DNA from: Luteibacter rhizovicinus
Lineage (GTDB): Bacteria > Pseudomonadota > Gammaproteobacteria > Xanthomonadales > Rhodanobacteraceae
Direction: 5' to 3'
DNA length: 64,000 nucleotides
NCBI RefSeq assembly: GCF_004342265.1
Contig: NZ_SMCS01000006.1
Span: 224,268 to 288,267 of the forward strand
Shown piece after piece: positions 9,753 to 22,215 of the stretch (its first letter is position 1; each line of letters begins with the position of its first letter). The notes beneath the pieces are model-generated. The model made no database searches. It was not told the origin of the DNA and worked only from the letters and a program-made list of their open reading frames with translations. The position numbers and the translations under genes were made by a program.

Positions 9753-9887
9753 TTACGGGATCAGGCGCTTACGACCCTTCGCGCGGCGCGCGTTGAGGAT
9801 CTTGCGACCGTCCGCGGTCTTCATGCGAGCACGAAAGCCGTGGGTGCGGGCGCGCTTGAGCTTGCTTGGCTGGAAAGTCCGCTTCAT
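9753..9887 (-). CDS. rpmH: 50S ribosomal protein L34
   Basis: A 44-residue, very basic protein of the large ribosomal subunit. It begins [20 protein letters not shown] and continues [19 protein letters not shown], which is the standard L34 sequence. A near-consensus promoter lies upstream on the same strand. Confidence 0.97.
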   Translation of the reverse strand: MKRTFQPSKLKRARTHGFRARMKTADGRKILNARRAKGRKRLIP

Positions 9888-9925
9888 GGCTCTTACATCC
9901 GGGTGAAGATTAAAAAAGGCTAGAA

Positions 9926-9954
9926 AGTATGCGGGGTTATTACGGGAGTGTCAA
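9926..9954 (-). promoter_or_regulatory. Probable sigma-70 promoter of rpmH-rnpA-yidC
   Basis: On the minus strand there is a perfect -35 TTGACA (9949-9954), a 17-base spacer, and CATACT (9926-9931) as the -10 hexamer, 39 bases before the rpmH ATG. Spacing and position suit a strong housekeeping promoter. Confidence 0.7.
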
Positions 9955-10064
9955 ACGGGGGTGACGGACCCGATCCCTGCGCCGACCTCTGGGAGAGGGC
10001 CAAGACTGGTAGACTTTGCCGTCCACCCCGCGCGCAAGCGCCTCTTCTGTGGCAAGCATACCTA

Positions 10065-11435
10065 ATGAGTGATCTTTGGCGGCGCTGTCTCGAGCGTCTG
10101 GAAGGCGAGTTGAGCGCCGAGGACGTGCATACCTGGCTGATGCCTCTTCAGGCTCGCGAAGATGCAACCGGCCTCTATCTCTTCGCGCCCAATCCTTACA
10201 CGCTGGATACCGTACGCGAACAATATCTGGAACAGATCCAGACGATCGTCGAACACCTGCTGGGCCGCCCCGTGCCCGTGCGCGTGGAAGTCGGGTCCAG
10301 TGGCGGGCGTCCCGCACCGGCGCGCACCGTCGTGCCCAACCCGCCCACGCAGCAACAACAACAGCATTACGCACCGCCTTCGCGCATGCCGGACGTGCCG
10401 GCGGAAGCCGCGCATATCCACAATCTGGATCCGCACTACACGTTCGAAACGTTCGTGGAAGGCAAATCGAACCAGCTGGGCAAGGCCGCGGCGATGCAGG
10501 TCGCGATGAATCCCGGCCGGGCGTACAACCCGCTGCTGCTTTATGGCGGCACCGGTCTGGGTAAGACGCATCTCATGCATGCGGCCGGCAACCTGATGAT
10601 GGAAAACAATCCGGGCTTCAAGGTGCTTTACCTGCGCTCGGAGCAGTTCGTCAGCGGCATGGTGAAAGCGCTGCAGCAGAAGAACATGGACGAGTTCAAG
10701 CGGCGCTTCCGTTCCGTGGACGCGTTGCTGATCGACGACATCCAGTTCTTCGCGGGCAAGGACACCACGCAGGAAGAGTTCTTCCATACGTTCAATGCGC
10801 TTTTCGAAGCGAAGCAACAGATCATCCTGACCTGCGATCGCTATCCGAAGGAGCTGGACAAGCTCGAGCCGCGTCTGAAGTCGCGCCTGGGCTGGGGTCT
10901 GTCGGTGGCTATCGAGCCACCGGACTTCGAAACGCGCGCGGCGATTCTTCTGTCGAAGGCGCACGACAAGGGTATGGCGGTGTCCGAGGACGTCGCGATG
11001 CTCCTTGCGCGGCGTATCCGCTCGAACGTCCGCGATCTGGAAGGCGCGCTCAATACGCTGGCGGCTCGCGCCAACTTTTACCGCAAGCCCATCACGACCG
11101 ATTTCGCCGAGGAAACCCTGCGCGACCTGCTCAATACCCATGCGCAGGCCGTGACGGTGCCCAATATCCAGAAGCAGGTGGCCGACTACTATCAGGTTCG
11201 GCTGTCCGACCTGCTCTCCAAGCGCCGTGTGCGCTCCCTGGCGCGTCCGCGACAGGTAGCCATGGCGTTGTCGAAGGAACTGACCGAACACAGCCTGCCG
11301 GAGATCGGAGAGGCTTTCGGCGGCCGCGACCATACGACCGTTCTCCACGCGTGCCGCACCATTCGCGGTTTCTGCGAGAAGGACGTGCGGATGAGGCAGG
11401 ATTGGGAACAACTGATACGTATATTGACGGGCTGA
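10065..11435 (+). CDS. dnaA: Chromosomal replication initiator protein DnaA
   Basis: A 456-residue AAA+ ATPase that binds DnaA boxes and opens the origin. Domain I (about residues 1-80) starts [17 protein letters not shown] Pro/Gln-rich domain II linker follows, with a run of glutamines near residue 97. The AAA+ domain has Walker [10 protein letters not shown] (161-169) and sensor motifs, and the C-terminal box-binding helix-turn-helix carries [16 protein letters not shown] chose ATG 10065; the frame extends upstream 39 codons without family similarity. It opens the dnaA-dnaN-recF-gyrB cluster, and the downstream gap holds DnaA boxes. Confidence 0.98.
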   Translation: MSDLWRRCLERLEGELSAEDVHTWLMPLQAREDATGLYLFAPNPYTLDTVREQYLEQIQTIVEHLLGRPVPVRVEVGSSGGRPAPARTVVPNPPTQQQQQHYAPPSRMPDVPAEAAHIHNLDPHYTFETFVEGKSNQLGKAAAMQVAMNPGRAYNPLLLYGGTGLGKTHLMHAAGNLMMENNPGFKVLYLRSEQFVSGMVKALQQKNMDEFKRRFRSVDALLIDDIQFFAGKDTTQEEFFHTFNALFEAKQQIILTCDRYPKELDKLEPRLKSRLGWGLSVAIEPPDFETRAAILLSKAHDKGMAVSEDVAMLLARRIRSNVRDLEGALNTLAARANFYRKPITTDFAEETLRDLLNTHAQAVTVPNIQKQVADYYQVRLSDLLSKRRVRSLARPRQVAMALSKELTEHSLPEIGEAFGGRDHTTVLHACRTIRGFCEKDVRMRQDWEQLIRILTG

Positions 11436-11652
11436 AAACCTGTGGATAATAAGTGGATGATCTGAGGACGGCTCCAGAACCCAAAGTTATCCACAAGACA
11501 CCCACATGCAGTCCGTCTTTCAGGCCAGTCGATATGAAAAGACAAGTCACTGAATATAAACAATATTTTTGACTTCTCCAGTTATCCACCGGCCCTACTA
11601 CTACCACTAAATAAATCTTAAAAACTCTTTAAAGCAAAAGCAGGGGACACGC
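11436..11652. other. oriC: Probable chromosomal origin oriC (dnaA-dnaN intergenic region)
   Basis: This 217-base non-coding stretch contains two perfect DnaA boxes, tgtggataa at 11441-11449 (minus orientation) and ttatccaca at 11487-11495 (plus). A near-match, ttatccacc, lies at 11582-11590. AT-rich tracts at about 11540-11575 and 11600-11635 could be the unwinding element. Origins next to dnaN are common in pseudomonads and xanthomonads. The dnaN promoter must also lie here. Confidence 0.85.
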
Positions 11653-12753
11653 ATGCAATTCAGCATCCAACGAGAAGTACTGCTTAAACCCCTGCAGCAG
11701 GTGGTCGGCGTCGTGGAACGTCGTCAGACGCTGCCAGTACTGGCGAACCTTCTCGTGAAGGCCGACGGAGACCAGGTTTCGTTCACCGGCACCGATCTCG
11801 AAGTCGAAATGGTCGCCACCACGGCAGCCGAAGCGGTTCAGAACGGCGAAGTGACGATTCCGGCACGCAAGCTGTTCGACATCGTTCGCGCCCTGCCGGA
11901 TGGATCGAAGATCGATGTGAAGCAGAACGGCGAGCGCATCGCCCTGAATGCCGGTCGCAGCCGATTCACGCTGGCCACGCTGCCGTCGACGGAGTTTCCG
12001 ACCATCGACGAAATCGAACTTCTGGAGCGCGTATCGCTTCCCGAAGACGTTTTGCGTGAGCTGATGGAACGCACGGCATTCGCCATGGCGAATCAGGACG
12101 TTCGCTACTACCTCAACGGCATGCTCCTGGATCTTCAGGAACACACGCTGCGTTGCGTCGCTACCGATGGTCATCGTCTTGCACTGAAAGAAACCCAGCT
12201 GGAAAGCTCGGTTTCCACGCGTCGTCAGATCATCATTCCGCGCAAGGGCGTGAACGAGCTGGTTGGCTTGTTCGAAACCGGCGAAGGCCAGGTCGAGCTG
12301 GAATTCGGGCGCAATCACCTGCGCGTACGCCGTGGCGGCGTGGTTTTCACCTCCAAACTGATCGATGGCCGTTTCCCGGACTACGAGTCGGTTATTCCTC
12401 TCGGCGCGGACAAAACTGCGACGATCGAACGCGATGTCCTGCGTGGCGCCCTGCAACGCGCGGCGATTCTGTCGAACGAAAAGTATCGCGGTGTGAAGCT
12501 GGAACTCAGCCCCGGCAAAATGCGCATCGTGGCCCACAACCCGGAGCAGGAAGAGGCCGTGGAAGAGGTCGAAGCCGAAACCAGCGTTTCGGATCTGGCC
12601 GTTGGCTTCAACGTGGGGTACCTGATGGACGCACTCAGCGCACTTCGCGGCGACAAAGTCCGTCTGAACCTGCGCGACGCGCAGTCCAGCTGTCTCTTGC
12701 AGGAAGAGGGCAACGACGAGGCGCGGCACGTGATTATGCCGCTGCGCCTCTGA
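11653..12753 (+). CDS. dnaN: DNA polymerase III subunit beta (sliding clamp)
   Basis: A 366-residue ring-clamp subunit that tethers polymerases to DNA. It starts MQFSIQREVLLKPLQQVVGV with the conserved RRQTLPVLANL stretch near residue 25, and ends EARHVIMPLRL, the typical MPxRL C-terminus. Three repeated clamp domains of about 120 residues fit the length. A ribosome-binding sequence (agcagggg) precedes the ATG. A GC hairpin follows the stop, so recF may be partly insulated. Confidence 0.98.
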   Translation: MQFSIQREVLLKPLQQVVGVVERRQTLPVLANLLVKADGDQVSFTGTDLEVEMVATTAAEAVQNGEVTIPARKLFDIVRALPDGSKIDVKQNGERIALNAGRSRFTLATLPSTEFPTIDEIELLERVSLPEDVLRELMERTAFAMANQDVRYYLNGMLLDLQEHTLRCVATDGHRLALKETQLESSVSTRRQIIIPRKGVNELVGLFETGEGQVELEFGRNHLRVRRGGVVFTSKLIDGRFPDYESVIPLGADKTATIERDVLRGALQRAAILSNEKYRGVKLELSPGKMRIVAHNPEQEEAVEEVEAETSVSDLAVGFNVGYLMDALSALRGDKVRLNLRDAQSSCLLQEEGNDEARHVIMPLRL

Positions 12754-12781
12754 CGCGCCGTAAACTCAGGGTTCGGCTTGT

Positions 12782-12816
12782 GACGCCGGGGTTGTCTCGC
12801 ACACCCCGGCGTCTTT
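12782..12816 (+). terminator. Hairpin terminator or attenuator between dnaN and recF
   Basis: A perfect 11-bp stem (gacgccggggt / accccggcgtc) with a 10-base loop is followed by tttgcgtttt. The T-run is interrupted, so read-through into recF is likely. Confidence 0.6.
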
Positions 12817-12841
12817 GCGTTTTACGGGGTAAACAGAGCGG

Positions 12842-16436
<3,595 letters not shown>

Positions 16437-16444
16437 GGGCTAAA

Positions 16445-16469
16445 GCGGGCGGCAAAAAAGGCCGCCCGC
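16445..16469 (+). terminator. GC-rich hairpin after gyrB
   Basis: A perfect 9-bp stem gcgggcggc / gccgcccgc with loop aaaaaag begins 8 bases after the gyrB stop. No T-run follows, so it is a weak or Rho-assisted terminator at best. Confidence 0.45.
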
Positions 16470-16619
16470 GAACCCCCGTCAATACTCTCTTAACAAGTCA
16501 TTGTTTTGACTATTCTTTTTTGCCGCACTGCGACTTGTTCTTAGGAATGAATTCAGGTTAACCTCTGTAGTCCCCCGGAGCACGGTCACGTGCGACGACT
16601 CCTAAACAGAGGTCAGGCA

Positions 16620-17924
16620 ATGAAACAGGGTTCCCTCATCAAGGTGGCGGCTGCAACAGCAATCGCTCTGTCGCTGGTCAGCGGCGCTGCCGTGGCAAAG
16701 GACACCGCTTCCAAGGACAAGAAGGAAGCGCTGTACCCGAACTCGAGCCGACAGGAACCCAAGCTCGACCTCACCAGCGAAAAAGACCAGAAGGCCCTCA
16801 ACGAAGGCCTCGACGCGGTCAACAACGGCGAGAAAGACAAGGCGATGCAGCTTCTGCAGCCGATCGCCGACGGCACCAGCACCAAGAGCAAATACGCTCA
16901 GGCGCTCGCCCTCCAGGGCATGGCCAACATGAAGTACAACGACGGCGACGTTAAAGGCGCCATCGAGCTTCTGAAGAAATCCCTCGATAACGGCGTTCTG
17001 TCGAACGACACCTACTTCCAGCTCAAGTACATGCTCGCCCAGTTCTACGTGGCCGACGAGCAGTACGCGCAGGCTCTGACCACGCTGCAGTCGTGGCGCG
17101 CGGAAGGTAAGAAGGAAACCGCCGACTCGTACGGTCTCGAAGGCAATATCGATTACCGCCTCGAGAAATTCCCGGACGCGATCGTCGCGATCAACAAAGC
17201 GAAGTCGATGCCGGACGCGAAGCCCACGTCGATCGACGGCTGGAACCAGATCCTGGCTGCCAGCTACTCCGAGACGGGCCAGGGCGACAAGGCCGCCGCG
17301 CTCGCGACGGAAGCTCTGCAGAAGAATCCGAATGACGCGACCGCGCTGAACAACGCTGCGTCGACGCTCATCCAGGCCCAGAAATATCCTGAAGCGATCA
17401 CGCTGCTGGAGAAGGGCCGCGCCGCCGGCGCGTTCAAGGACGAGAAGCAGTACGTCAATCTCGCCAAAATCTACCTGATCGACGGTCAGGACAACGAATC
17501 CCGTACCAAGACGAATGCCTCGAAGGCATACCAGGTGCTGGATGAAGGTCTGACCAAGGGCGTCGTCAAGCCGGGCTACGATGTTTACAAGCTCCAGGGT
17601 GACTCGTCCTACGTTGCAGAAAACCATGCGCAGGCCATTGCCGCCTACACGAAGGCCCAGCCTTTCGCGAAGGACGGTGAGGTTTCACTGCGCATCGGTC
17701 AGCTCCAAATCACCGATAACAAGTATGGTGAAGCAAAGAAATCCCTGCAGGATGCCATCAGCAAGGGCGTGCAACATAAGGGCTCTGCCTACATGATGCT
17801 CGCGGAAGCCGAGCGTGGTCTGAAGAACAAACCGGGTGCAATCGCCGCCATGAAGCAGGCAGCGCAGGACCCGGAAACCTCTGCCAAGGCCAACGCCTGG
17901 TTGAAAACCGCAGGCGCCAAGTAA
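16620..17924 (+). CDS. Periplasmic TPR-repeat protein
   Basis: A 434-residue protein with a clear signal peptide (hydrophobic core AATAIALSLVSGAAVA, cleavage near residue 26). After that it is built of tetratricopeptide-like helix pairs, e.g. ALQGMANMKYNDGDVKGAIE and ALNNAASTLIQAQKYPEAI, from about residue 60 to the end. TPR arrays are protein-binding scaffolds; its partner is unknown. It sits 196 bases upstream of tonB on the same strand, so a role around TonB-dependent transport is possible but inferred only from position. I chose ATG 16620 because it starts the signal peptide and follows gaggtc; a GTG at 16590 adds ten residues. Confidence 0.85.
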   Translation: MKQGSLIKVAAATAIALSLVSGAAVAKDTASKDKKEALYPNSSRQEPKLDLTSEKDQKALNEGLDAVNNGEKDKAMQLLQPIADGTSTKSKYAQALALQGMANMKYNDGDVKGAIELLKKSLDNGVLSNDTYFQLKYMLAQFYVADEQYAQALTTLQSWRAEGKKETADSYGLEGNIDYRLEKFPDAIVAINKAKSMPDAKPTSIDGWNQILAASYSETGQGDKAAALATEALQKNPNDATALNNAASTLIQAQKYPEAITLLEKGRAAGAFKDEKQYVNLAKIYLIDGQDNESRTKTNASKAYQVLDEGLTKGVVKPGYDVYKLQGDSSYVAENHAQAIAAYTKAQPFAKDGEVSLRIGQLQITDNKYGEAKKSLQDAISKGVQHKGSAYMMLAEAERGLKNKPGAIAAMKQAAQDPETSAKANAWLKTAGAK

Positions 17925-18120
17925 GCGTCTGTAAAGTGCCTGAAGTACGGGTTTGACTACTTCGTAAATCTGCCCTTCAGGCGCTATACAAACGCTATAT
18001 GCTGGTGTACCTTGCATCTCTTTCCGCTTGCAGAAACCAGTGATTTCGGCATATACAGCCGAAATTGCCGGCCAGCAGTGCGGGCTTCACTTCCGCTTGA
18101 TTAGCTCTTGATAGTGACTG

Positions 18121-18783
18121 ATGGCCTCAAGTAACGAATCAACCGGCCAAGCGCCGTTTAGTTGGGGGCGCACAAGTGCTTTGGCAGTTGCCATTGCGCT
18201 GCACTCGTTCGCCTTCCTGCTGCTGGTAGCGCCCATGGCGCCGCCCAAGTCGCAGGAAAAGGAGAAAGAGAAGATCGTGCAGGTGGACTTTATCGAGCCA
18301 CCGCCGCCGCCTCCCCCGCCGCCGCCGCCGCCTCCGGAACCTCCGAAGGCGCCGCCGCCGAAAATCATTCAACAGGTCAAGCCACCACCGACACCTCCGC
18401 CGCCGGCTCCGCCGCCGCCGGCCGTCGACGAAGCTTCGACCAACGCGATTCCGGCTCCGCCGCCGGCGCCTCCCGCGCCGCCTGCTCCGCCGGCTGATAT
18501 CGCGCCGAGCGAAAATCTGTCGTACCGTCAGCGTAACCCGCCAAAGTATCCGCCGCAGGCGGTTCGCCAGCGGCACGAGGGTACGGTGGTCCTTCTGGTC
18601 CTCGTTGGTGTTGACGGTTCGCCGAAAGACATTAAGGTCGATCAGTCCAGCGGTTTCCGTGAGTTGGATCGCGCTGCAGAAGATGCCGCAAGGAATTGGC
18701 GATTCAACCCGGGTAAGCGTGGCGGCCAGGCGGTCGAAGGCTATGCGCGTGTCCCCGTTACGTTCAACCTAAATCAGCTGTAA
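18121..18783 (+). CDS. tonB: Energy transducer TonB
   Basis: A 220-residue protein linking the proton motive force of ExbB/ExbD to outer-membrane receptors. An N-terminal membrane anchor (LAVAIALHSFAFLLLVAPMA, about 19-40) is followed by a long Pro-rich rigid spacer (residues 60-125, with runs of eight or more prolines). The C-terminal TonB domain contains YPPQAVRQRHEGTVVLLVLV and ends in ARVPVTFNL. It is the first gene of tonB-exbB-exbD-exbD, and its natural clients include the two TonB-dependent receptors at 37.9-40.0 and 42.9-46.1 kb. Confidence 0.96.
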   Translation: MASSNESTGQAPFSWGRTSALAVAIALHSFAFLLLVAPMAPPKSQEKEKEKIVQVDFIEPPPPPPPPPPPPPEPPKAPPPKIIQQVKPPPTPPPPAPPPPAVDEASTNAIPAPPPAPPAPPAPPADIAPSENLSYRQRNPPKYPPQAVRQRHEGTVVLLVLVGVDGSPKDIKVDQSSGFRELDRAAEDAARNWRFNPGKRGGQAVEGYARVPVTFNLNQL

Positions 18784-18833
18784 TTTCCTCATTACAGTTA
18801 ATTGTTCACGCTTGACTTCCCAAGGGTAGCGTT

Positions 18834-19607
18834 ATGTTGCAAGACACCTCCGCTCAGCCTGCCGTGCCAGGTACAAACTCCAACGCCGATGCCCTGAAGC
18901 AGATGGGCTTCGACCATCTGATCCAGAATTTCGATTTTCTGGGTTGGATCGTCTTCGTCGTCCTTACGGCCATGTCGATACTTTCGTGGTATTTCATCGT
19001 CGCCAACTTCATCCGCAACAGCCTCGTCCGCACTCGTGCCGACAAGGTGATCCAGGGTTTCTGGAACACTGCTTCCACGCAGGATGCGATCCGCGTTCTT
19101 GAAGAACAGCCGAAGGGCGAACCGTTCTCGAAGATCGCCCTCGACGCCGCTTCGGCGGTCGCTCACCACCAGGCAGCCGCTGGCGGCCGTCTGGCAGAGA
19201 CCCTGTCGCGTTCGGAATTCATCGATCGCGCCCTGCGTCAGGCCGTTGCTCGTGAGAGCCTGCGTCTCGAAGGTGGTCTGACCCTGCTCGCAACGGTCGG
19301 CTCGTCCGCTCCGTTCATCGGTCTGCTCGGTACGGTGTGGGGTATTTACCACGCACTTATCGGTATCGCAGCCAGCGGCAGCGCCTCCATGGATAAGGTC
19401 GCCGGTCCCGTCGGTGAAGCTCTGATCATGACCGCGTTCGGTCTGTTCACCGCTATCCCGGCCGTGCTTGCGTACAACTTCTTCATGCGCTCCAACCGCC
19501 TGACGTACGCCCAGTTCGACGAATTCGCGCATGACCTGCACGACTTCTTCGCCACGGGTGCCCGCGTCGAAGGCACCGGTACGCCGGTCGCTAACGTCAA
19601 GAAGTGA
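18834..19607 (+). CDS. exbB: TonB-system proton channel subunit ExbB (MotA/TolQ family)
   Basis: A 257-residue inner-membrane protein with three helices. The family core GLTLLATVGSSAPFIGLLGT (about 145-165) and the following GPVGEALIMTAFGLFTAIPAV helix line the proton path. A helix near residue 40 (GWIVFVVLTAMSILSWYFI) is the first membrane span. It lies 50 bases after tonB and 11 before exbD. Confidence 0.96.
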   Translation: MLQDTSAQPAVPGTNSNADALKQMGFDHLIQNFDFLGWIVFVVLTAMSILSWYFIVANFIRNSLVRTRADKVIQGFWNTASTQDAIRVLEEQPKGEPFSKIALDAASAVAHHQAAAGGRLAETLSRSEFIDRALRQAVARESLRLEGGLTLLATVGSSAPFIGLLGTVWGIYHALIGIAASGSASMDKVAGPVGEALIMTAFGLFTAIPAVLAYNFFMRSNRLTYAQFDEFAHDLHDFFATGARVEGTGTPVANVKK

Positions 19608-19618
19608 GGAACTGACCC

Positions 19619-20032
19619 ATGGCTATGAGTAGCGGGGGCAACAGCGGCGGTCCGATGTCGGAAATCAACGTCACGCCGCTCGTCGACGTGATGCTGGTTC
19701 TGCTGATCATCTTCATGATCACGGCTCCTCTGATGTCCCATCGGATCCAGATCGATCTGCCGAAGGCTAATCCGAATGTTAAGGATGACACCCCGGTCGA
19801 ACCGATGGATCTCGCGATCAAGCCGGACGGCACGTACTTCCTGAACGACGCCGAGGTCAGCGATGCTGAACTCAAGGGCCAGTTCGCGGTTGCGGCGGCG
19901 AAGTCGCCGCAGCCTGAATTGCAGATCCGCGCCGACCGCACGACGGAATACAAAGTCGTGCGCAAGGTCCTTGGCGCTGCCAAGGAAGCAGGCATGGTTC
20001 ATGTCGGCTTCCTCACCACCGGCAAGGAGTGA
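19619..20032 (+). CDS. exbD: TonB-system subunit ExbD, copy 1
   Basis: A 137-residue ExbD/TolR protein with one membrane helix (VDVMLVLLIIFMITAPLM, about 23-40) holding the conserved Asp of the proton pathway (NVTPLVDVML) and a periplasmic domain. An 80-base block at its 5' end (19649-19728) is almost identical to the next gene, whereas the periplasmic parts differ. Two ExbD proteins in tandem are common in xanthomonads, where the second has a special role in some transport processes. Confidence 0.95.
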   Translation: MAMSSGGNSGGPMSEINVTPLVDVMLVLLIIFMITAPLMSHRIQIDLPKANPNVKDDTPVEPMDLAIKPDGTYFLNDAEVSDAELKGQFAVAAAKSPQPELQIRADRTTEYKVVRKVLGAAKEAGMVHVGFLTTGKE

Positions 20033-20038
20033 CGCACC

Positions 20039-20446
20039 ATGGCATTCAGTTCAGGTAATTCCGGTGGTCCGATGTCGGAAATCAACGTCACGCCGCTCGT
20101 CGACGTGATGCTGGTTCTCCTGATCATCTTCATGATCACGGCTCCGATGCTGTCGCATAAGATCAAGATCGATCTGCCGCAGCCGAATCCGAACATCGTA
20201 AACCCCGAAAATCCGCCGGATCCCATCCGGCTGCAGATCCGCCAGGATGGTTCGCTGTACTGGAACGACACGCCGGTTGACGAGCTGGGCCTCAAGGCTC
20301 AGATCGCGGTAGTCGCCAGTCAGTCCAACCAGCCGGAACTGCAGATCGATGCGGACGACGCGGCTCAGTACGAAGTCGTGGCTCGGGTTCTTTCCGACGC
20401 CAAGGGCCAGGGCCTGACCAAGATCGGTTTCGTTAACTCGAACTGA
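20039..20446 (+). CDS. exbD: TonB-system subunit ExbD, copy 2
   Basis: A 135-residue paralogue of the preceding protein, starting six bases after it. It has the same EINVTPLVDVMLVLLIIFMI membrane segment. The periplasmic domain has diverged (for example QPNPNIVNPENPPDPIRLQI in place of the corresponding part of copy 1). It closes the operon before a strong terminator. Confidence 0.95.
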   Translation: MAFSSGNSGGPMSEINVTPLVDVMLVLLIIFMITAPMLSHKIKIDLPQPNPNIVNPENPPDPIRLQIRQDGSLYWNDTPVDELGLKAQIAVVASQSNQPELQIDADDAAQYEVVARVLSDAKGQGLTKIGFVNSN

Positions 20447-20473
20447 TCCCCAGACTCTTCCGGCTCCAAGAAG

Positions 20474-20502
20474 AAACCCCGCTTCGGCGGGGTTTTTTTT
20501 TT
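20474..20502 (+). terminator. Intrinsic terminator of the tonB-exbBD operon
   Basis: A textbook hairpin: aaaccccgc, tetraloop ttcg, gcggggttt, continuing into ten uninterrupted Ts. Confidence 0.95.
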
Positions 20503-20592
20503 GGTTCCTCGCGCACTACGAGGGTGGTGGCCGACGGCTCTTCCGGATGTCGCGGTTACGTGGAGGAAAGCATCGCGTCCATGCGGGATCGA

Positions 20593-21336
20593 TCAGGAAA
20601 GAATATCGAGGTACGCGCGTACCGTATTCGACAAGCCCTGGTACAACGCCTCGCCGATCAGCGCATGGCCGATCGATACCTCGGCCAGGCCCGGAATAGC
20701 CGACTTGAACGTACCGAGATTCGCCTGACTCAGATCGTGCCCGGCATTGACCGCAAGGCCGGCCTGCTGCGCACGCTGCGCGGTATCCGCGAACGCCGCG
20801 AGTTCAATGCGTGCATCGCCGCGTGCGAATGCCTCGGCATAAGGCCCGGTATAAAGCTCGATGCGCTGAATACCCGCAGCCGCGGCTTCCGCGAAACCCT
20901 TCGCGTCGGCGCCGACGAAAACGCTCACCCGGCAACCGAGTTCGCGGAACGCAGCGACGATCGGCGATAGTTTCGGCAGGTCGGTCGTCAGGTCGAAACC
21001 GTGATCGGATGTGATCTGGCCGTCCGAATCCGGAACCAGCGTGACCTGGGTGGGACGCACTTCCTTGGCCAGCTCGAGGAGCCCCGGATACTCGCCGCGC
21101 GCCGGCGCGAACGGGTTGCCTTCGATGTTGTATTCCACCCGCCCGCGCAGAAGGCCGGCAAGTACGCGGACATCGTCGGGCCGCACGTGGCGCATGTCGG
21201 GTCGCGGATGGACGGTAAGGCCGCCGCAACCCGCATCGATGCAGGTATTCGCGGCCGTGGCGATATCGGGTTCATTGCCGCCGCGCGAGTTGCGCAGTAC
21301 GGCGATCTTATTCAGATTGACGCTGAGAACGGTCAT
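20593..21336 (-). CDS. pdxJ: Pyridoxine 5'-phosphate synthase
   Basis: A 247-residue TIM-barrel enzyme that joins 1-deoxyxylulose 5-phosphate with 3-amino-2-oxopropyl phosphate in vitamin B6 synthesis. It begins [20 protein letters not shown], followed by the [14 protein letters not shown] motif (about 45-58) with the catalytic and phosphate-binding residues; [11 protein letters not shown] comes near the end. I chose ATG 21334-21336; the frame is open 20 codons further upstream without family support. It is monocistronic, convergent with the exbD operon. Confidence 0.96.
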   Translation of the reverse strand: MTVLSVNLNKIAVLRNSRGGNEPDIATAANTCIDAGCGGLTVHPRPDMRHVRPDDVRVLAGLLRGRVEYNIEGNPFAPARGEYPGLLELAKEVRPTQVTLVPDSDGQITSDHGFDLTTDLPKLSPIVAAFRELGCRVSVFVGADAKGFAEAAAAGIQRIELYTGPYAEAFARGDARIELAAFADTAQRAQQAGLAVNAGHDLSQANLGTFKSAIPGLAEVSIGHALIGEALYQGLSNTVRAYLDILS

Positions 21337-21466
21337 GGGATGCCTGAAAAAAAAGCGCACGCCAGGCGGCGTGCGCAATGACTGTCTTCCCAGCATAACG
21401 CGCTACGTCCCTGTAGCGAACTTCCACGACTTGCCAGAAATCAGACTCGGCTCGCGAGGAAATGGT

Positions 21467-22126
21467 TCAAGGCGTCGATGGGAAGGGTTCAGTGTCTTGC
21501 GTCATGAGACGCACTGTCCGTGAAGCCCCGCGCCATGCGATCGCGCCGGCGAATCCCGCGCGCACGTCCAGAGGCTGAACGGTCCATGCCGTCGCCGGCG
21601 CAATCGCACCATCGAATGCGACAGGGTGTGCTCTCCCCTCCACCACGTGGAACGACGCGCGATGCAGTCCGTAAGACAGTCCTCCGCCGTGCGCCTTCAG
21701 CACGGCCTCCTTGGACGTCCACAACGCAAGGAACATGTCGAGCCGCGTCTCCTCCGTGCACGAGCGCAACAAGGCGGCCTCGCTGGGCGAAAAGAATCGC
21801 TCGGCCAGGGCGAGCAGTCGCGGCCTGGGGCGAACCCGCTCGATATCGACGCCCAGTTCGAATCCGGCGTCTCCGCGCGCGATAGCGCACAGCGCCGTAT
21901 CACCGCTGTGCGACCAGCTGAAGGCCAGCTCGCCCAGTGGTGCGGATAGCCATGGCTTGCCGTGCTCGCCGCGCACGATCGGTAAGTCGTCGGCGGGAAC
22001 GGACGCATAAGCGGCGATGAGCGGGCGAAACAGCGCCTCGGCCGAAACGCCACGCCAGGGCACGCACCATACGTGGACATCCGAGCCTAGCGTGGCGGCC
22101 ACAGCCGCAAGATCCTTGGAATTCAT
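21467..22126 (-). CDS. 4'-phosphopantetheinyl transferase superfamily protein (Sfp-like)
   Basis: A 219-residue enzyme that attaches phosphopantetheine from CoA to carrier proteins. The two family motifs are present: GVDIERVRPRP (Mg-binding Asp and Glu) and FLALWTSKEAVLKAHGGGL (WxxKEAxxK). The size fits Sfp/AcpT-type enzymes rather than the shorter AcpS. Its carrier partner, probably a polyketide, peptide or fatty-acid synthase, is not in the window. The start at 22126 is preferred; the frame extends 29 basic codons upstream. Confidence 0.88.
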   Translation of the reverse strand: MNSKDLAAVAATLGSDVHVWCVPWRGVSAEALFRPLIAAYASVPADDLPIVRGEHGKPWLSAPLGELAFSWSHSGDTALCAIARGDAGFELGVDIERVRPRPRLLALAERFFSPSEAALLRSCTEETRLDMFLALWTSKEAVLKAHGGGLSYGLHRASFHVVEGRAHPVAFDGAIAPATAWTVQPLDVRAGFAGAIAWRGASRTVRLMTQDTEPFPSTP

Positions 22127-22215
22127 CCGGCGATGGTGCAGCGCCCGGCGTCGCCGGGCAAGGCTCGCCGCGAAAGCACTAGAATGGACGCGGTGAATCT
22201 CGGGGAGCACCAACC

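Noticed and set aside
17938..17982. 8-bp inverted repeat gcctgaag/cttcaggc in the TPR-tonB gap
   Set aside because: The loop is 29 bases and no T-run or promoter element goes with it; too weak to call.
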